Below are positions 62,821 to 64,000 of a stretch of 64,000 nucleotides of DNA, in pieces. The notes beneath the pieces were generated by a model. It was not told where the DNA came from. It worked only from the letters and a program-made list of their open reading frames with translations, and did no database searches. Both the position numbers and the translations under genes were made by a program. Position 1 is the first letter of the stretch. Every line of letters begins with the position of its first letter. The stretch is from assembly GCA_000467715.1 (NCBI GenBank), contig AJFK01000618.1, positions 53,423 through 117,422 on the forward strand, written 5' to 3'. Source of the stretch: Hysterium pulicare CBS 123377. Taxonomy: Eukaryota > Ascomycota > Dothideomycetes > Hysteriales > Hysteriaceae.

Positions 62821-63280
62821 GAACAGTATCAGCTGGCTTTCAAGACTCCAGCACAATTTAGGCGGGAATGAACTTAAAAAGGCTTCACCCACAAATCCAA
62901 TGTCTTCCCAGGCCCCCTTCATTGGCACTATGCTGTCGTTTGTGATATTGGGCGGAAACAGTTCTATGAGGAAGTTGACGGAATGTTTTGGCAACCCCCC
63001 CATTTTAAAGGTAGAACCCCAAGTAATGCCATAGCAAAACCAAACGAGAGATTACGACTCACAGTTCTCGATGAGAATGGATTCCCAACTGTATGAGATA
63101 ATGGAATTGAACAGAGATTGCCCGCCCTTATTTCTCAATCAAAGGATATCGCCACACGATACAACAGAATGACATTAAAAAAAAGAACCATGATGGCTCA
63201 AAAACAGCGTGAAAGTAGACATACAGACTCAAACCCATGCCAGGCCCGAACGCTCTTCAAAACTCCCACGGAAACGAGAT
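62821..63280. other. Convergent 3' intergenic region
   Basis: 460 bp between LPAEIR gene 5 and the Vps8-like gene. Only 3' UTR sequence is expected. Confidence 0.5.
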
Positions 63281-64000
63281 CTATACACAAATCGGACACT
63301 TGAATCTCCTCCCACCTCTCCTCTCCTGCTCATTCTCACTTCCATCTGCAGGTTGAACAGCCTTCTCAAGACATCGTTGATGCCACAAATGCCTACAAGC
63401 AAAGACAATCAAAGGTCCCGACTCCTCTTTCTTCCCTATCTGCTCCAATCCCTGTTCTTGCTCATCCCCCTCCTCTTCGTCAGTACCTCCTCTCCCTTCG
63501 GCCCGTCCCTTCCCCCTCTCCATCTTCCTGAGCGCCTCCTCCCCACTCCTACCAATAACCCTCCTCTCCTCCTCCTCGAGTCTCCTTTCTTCCCAGGCCT
63601 CCCAAATCCCACCACCAACTCCTGGTCCCCAAGCCCTCTTCCTACACCCCTCGCAAACCTGCCCTCTGGGTCTCCATCCTCGTTGTCTGATCTCATGCAC
63701 CTCAGCCACATGCTCAAAGGCGTCTTTATCCAGGAAGCGGTTTGCGAGGCTGAGGATCGTTTCTTCGAATGTGTAGGCGGAGAAGATTTCGGCGAGGACG
63801 GTGCGTAGGTCGCGGAGGGACGGGGAGGAGTGCGAGGCGCGGGTTAGGAAGGCGCGGAGGATTTTGAGGAAGGAGGGATGTTGGACCTGGGATTTTCGAC
63901 GAGAGAGTTGAGGGTTTGGTGTTAATGTGGATGTGGATGAGGTTGTAGTCGCGGTAAGTTCTTTGGATTGTGGCGGGTTTTTGGGGGGGGGCGGTGGCGG
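63281..64000 (-). CDS. VPS8: Vps8-like CORVET subunit, C-terminal RING part (partial)
   Basis: The frame is open from the right edge of the window to TAG at 63281-63283, so only the C-terminal ~239 residues are present. A helical segment (HPSFLKILRAFLTRASHSSP, then LRTVLAEIFSAYTFEETILS) leads to a split RING: QVCEGCRKRAWGPG, then after a Glu/Arg-rich insert IVFACRHLWHQRCLE and KCPICV at the very end. This matches the C-terminal RING of Vps8, a subunit of the CORVET endosome-tethering complex that binds Rab5-type GTPases. The RING has long inserts between cysteine pairs. Vps41 is the main alternative, less likely given the linker sequence. Confidence 0.7.
   Translation of the reverse strand, partial: PPPPPPKNPPQSKELTATTTSSTSTLTPNPQLSRRKSQVQHPSFLKILRAFLTRASHSSPSLRDLRTVLAEIFSAYTFEETILSLANRFLDKDAFEHVAEVHEIRQRGWRPRGQVCEGCRKRAWGPGVGGGIWEAWEERRLEEEERRVIGRSGEEALRKMERGKGRAEGRGGTDEEEGDEQEQGLEQIGKKEESGPLIVFACRHLWHQRCLEKAVQPADGSENEQERRGGRRFKCPICV

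Noticed and set aside
1-64000. Transposons, LTRs or rRNA genes
   Set aside because: No reverse transcriptase, transposase, terminal repeat pair or rRNA signature was recognised in any frame; fine-scale remnants cannot be excluded without a repeat search.

Overview
The window is nuclear DNA of a filamentous ascomycete (Pezizomycotina). The evidence is short GT-AG introns (about 47-130 nt, several with CTAAC or CTGAC branch sites), intergenic gaps of 0.2-3.4 kb, both strands in use without operons, and fungus-specific families (HeLo-like domain, Zn2Cys6 regulator, Mph1, RCR, LPAEIR-type proteins). The class cannot be fixed from sequence alone; a dothideomycete or leotiomycete is only a guess. 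Splice junctions were worked out by hand from reading frame, intron phase and consensus sites.

1-9.3 kb: 3' end of the U2 snRNP gene SF3B1/Hsh155, an RBR ubiquitin ligase, a rhodanese/Cdc25-like CX5R protein, ER oxidoreductin ERO1 and a DsbA-like thioredoxin-fold protein. 9.6-16.2 kb: a secreted GH31 glycosidase and a secretory-type GH43-like glycosidase flank a HeLo-like gene. The frame of that gene runs on past an in-frame TAG into an exon encoding a membrane protein. 17-24.4 kb: the Mph1/FANCM helicase, divergent from a small GPI-anchor-type Cys/Ser-rich surface protein, then an unrecognised four-exon gene that reads as one protein only if an in-frame TAA is ignored.

26.8-41.1 kb is a housekeeping block: a Snt2-type BAH/PHD/SANT chromatin protein, an RCR-like membrane protein, a conserved acidic protein sharing a 191-bp divergent promoter with alanyl-tRNA synthetase (two candidate in-frame starts, the longer adding a presequence), and the tRNA dihydrouridine synthase Dus2. 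41.8-52.1 kb: an F-box-like protein, the Fe-S assembly factor Cia2 and an eight-exon Zn2Cys6 transcription factor, the last between two gaps of about 3.4 kb.

55.5-62.8 kb is the most distinctive accessory region. It holds five diverged paralogues of an LPAEIR-motif family, four on the plus strand and one on the minus. All have the same two-exon layout, with a phase-2 intron 26-32 nt upstream of the LPAEIR motif, and unrelated charged first exons. The window ends in the 3' part of a Vps8-like RING protein.

The best candidates for something new are the LPAEIR cluster, the two genes with single in-frame stops, the dual-start AlaRS, the two 3n stop-free introns and the 21-bp repeats in front of one cluster gene.
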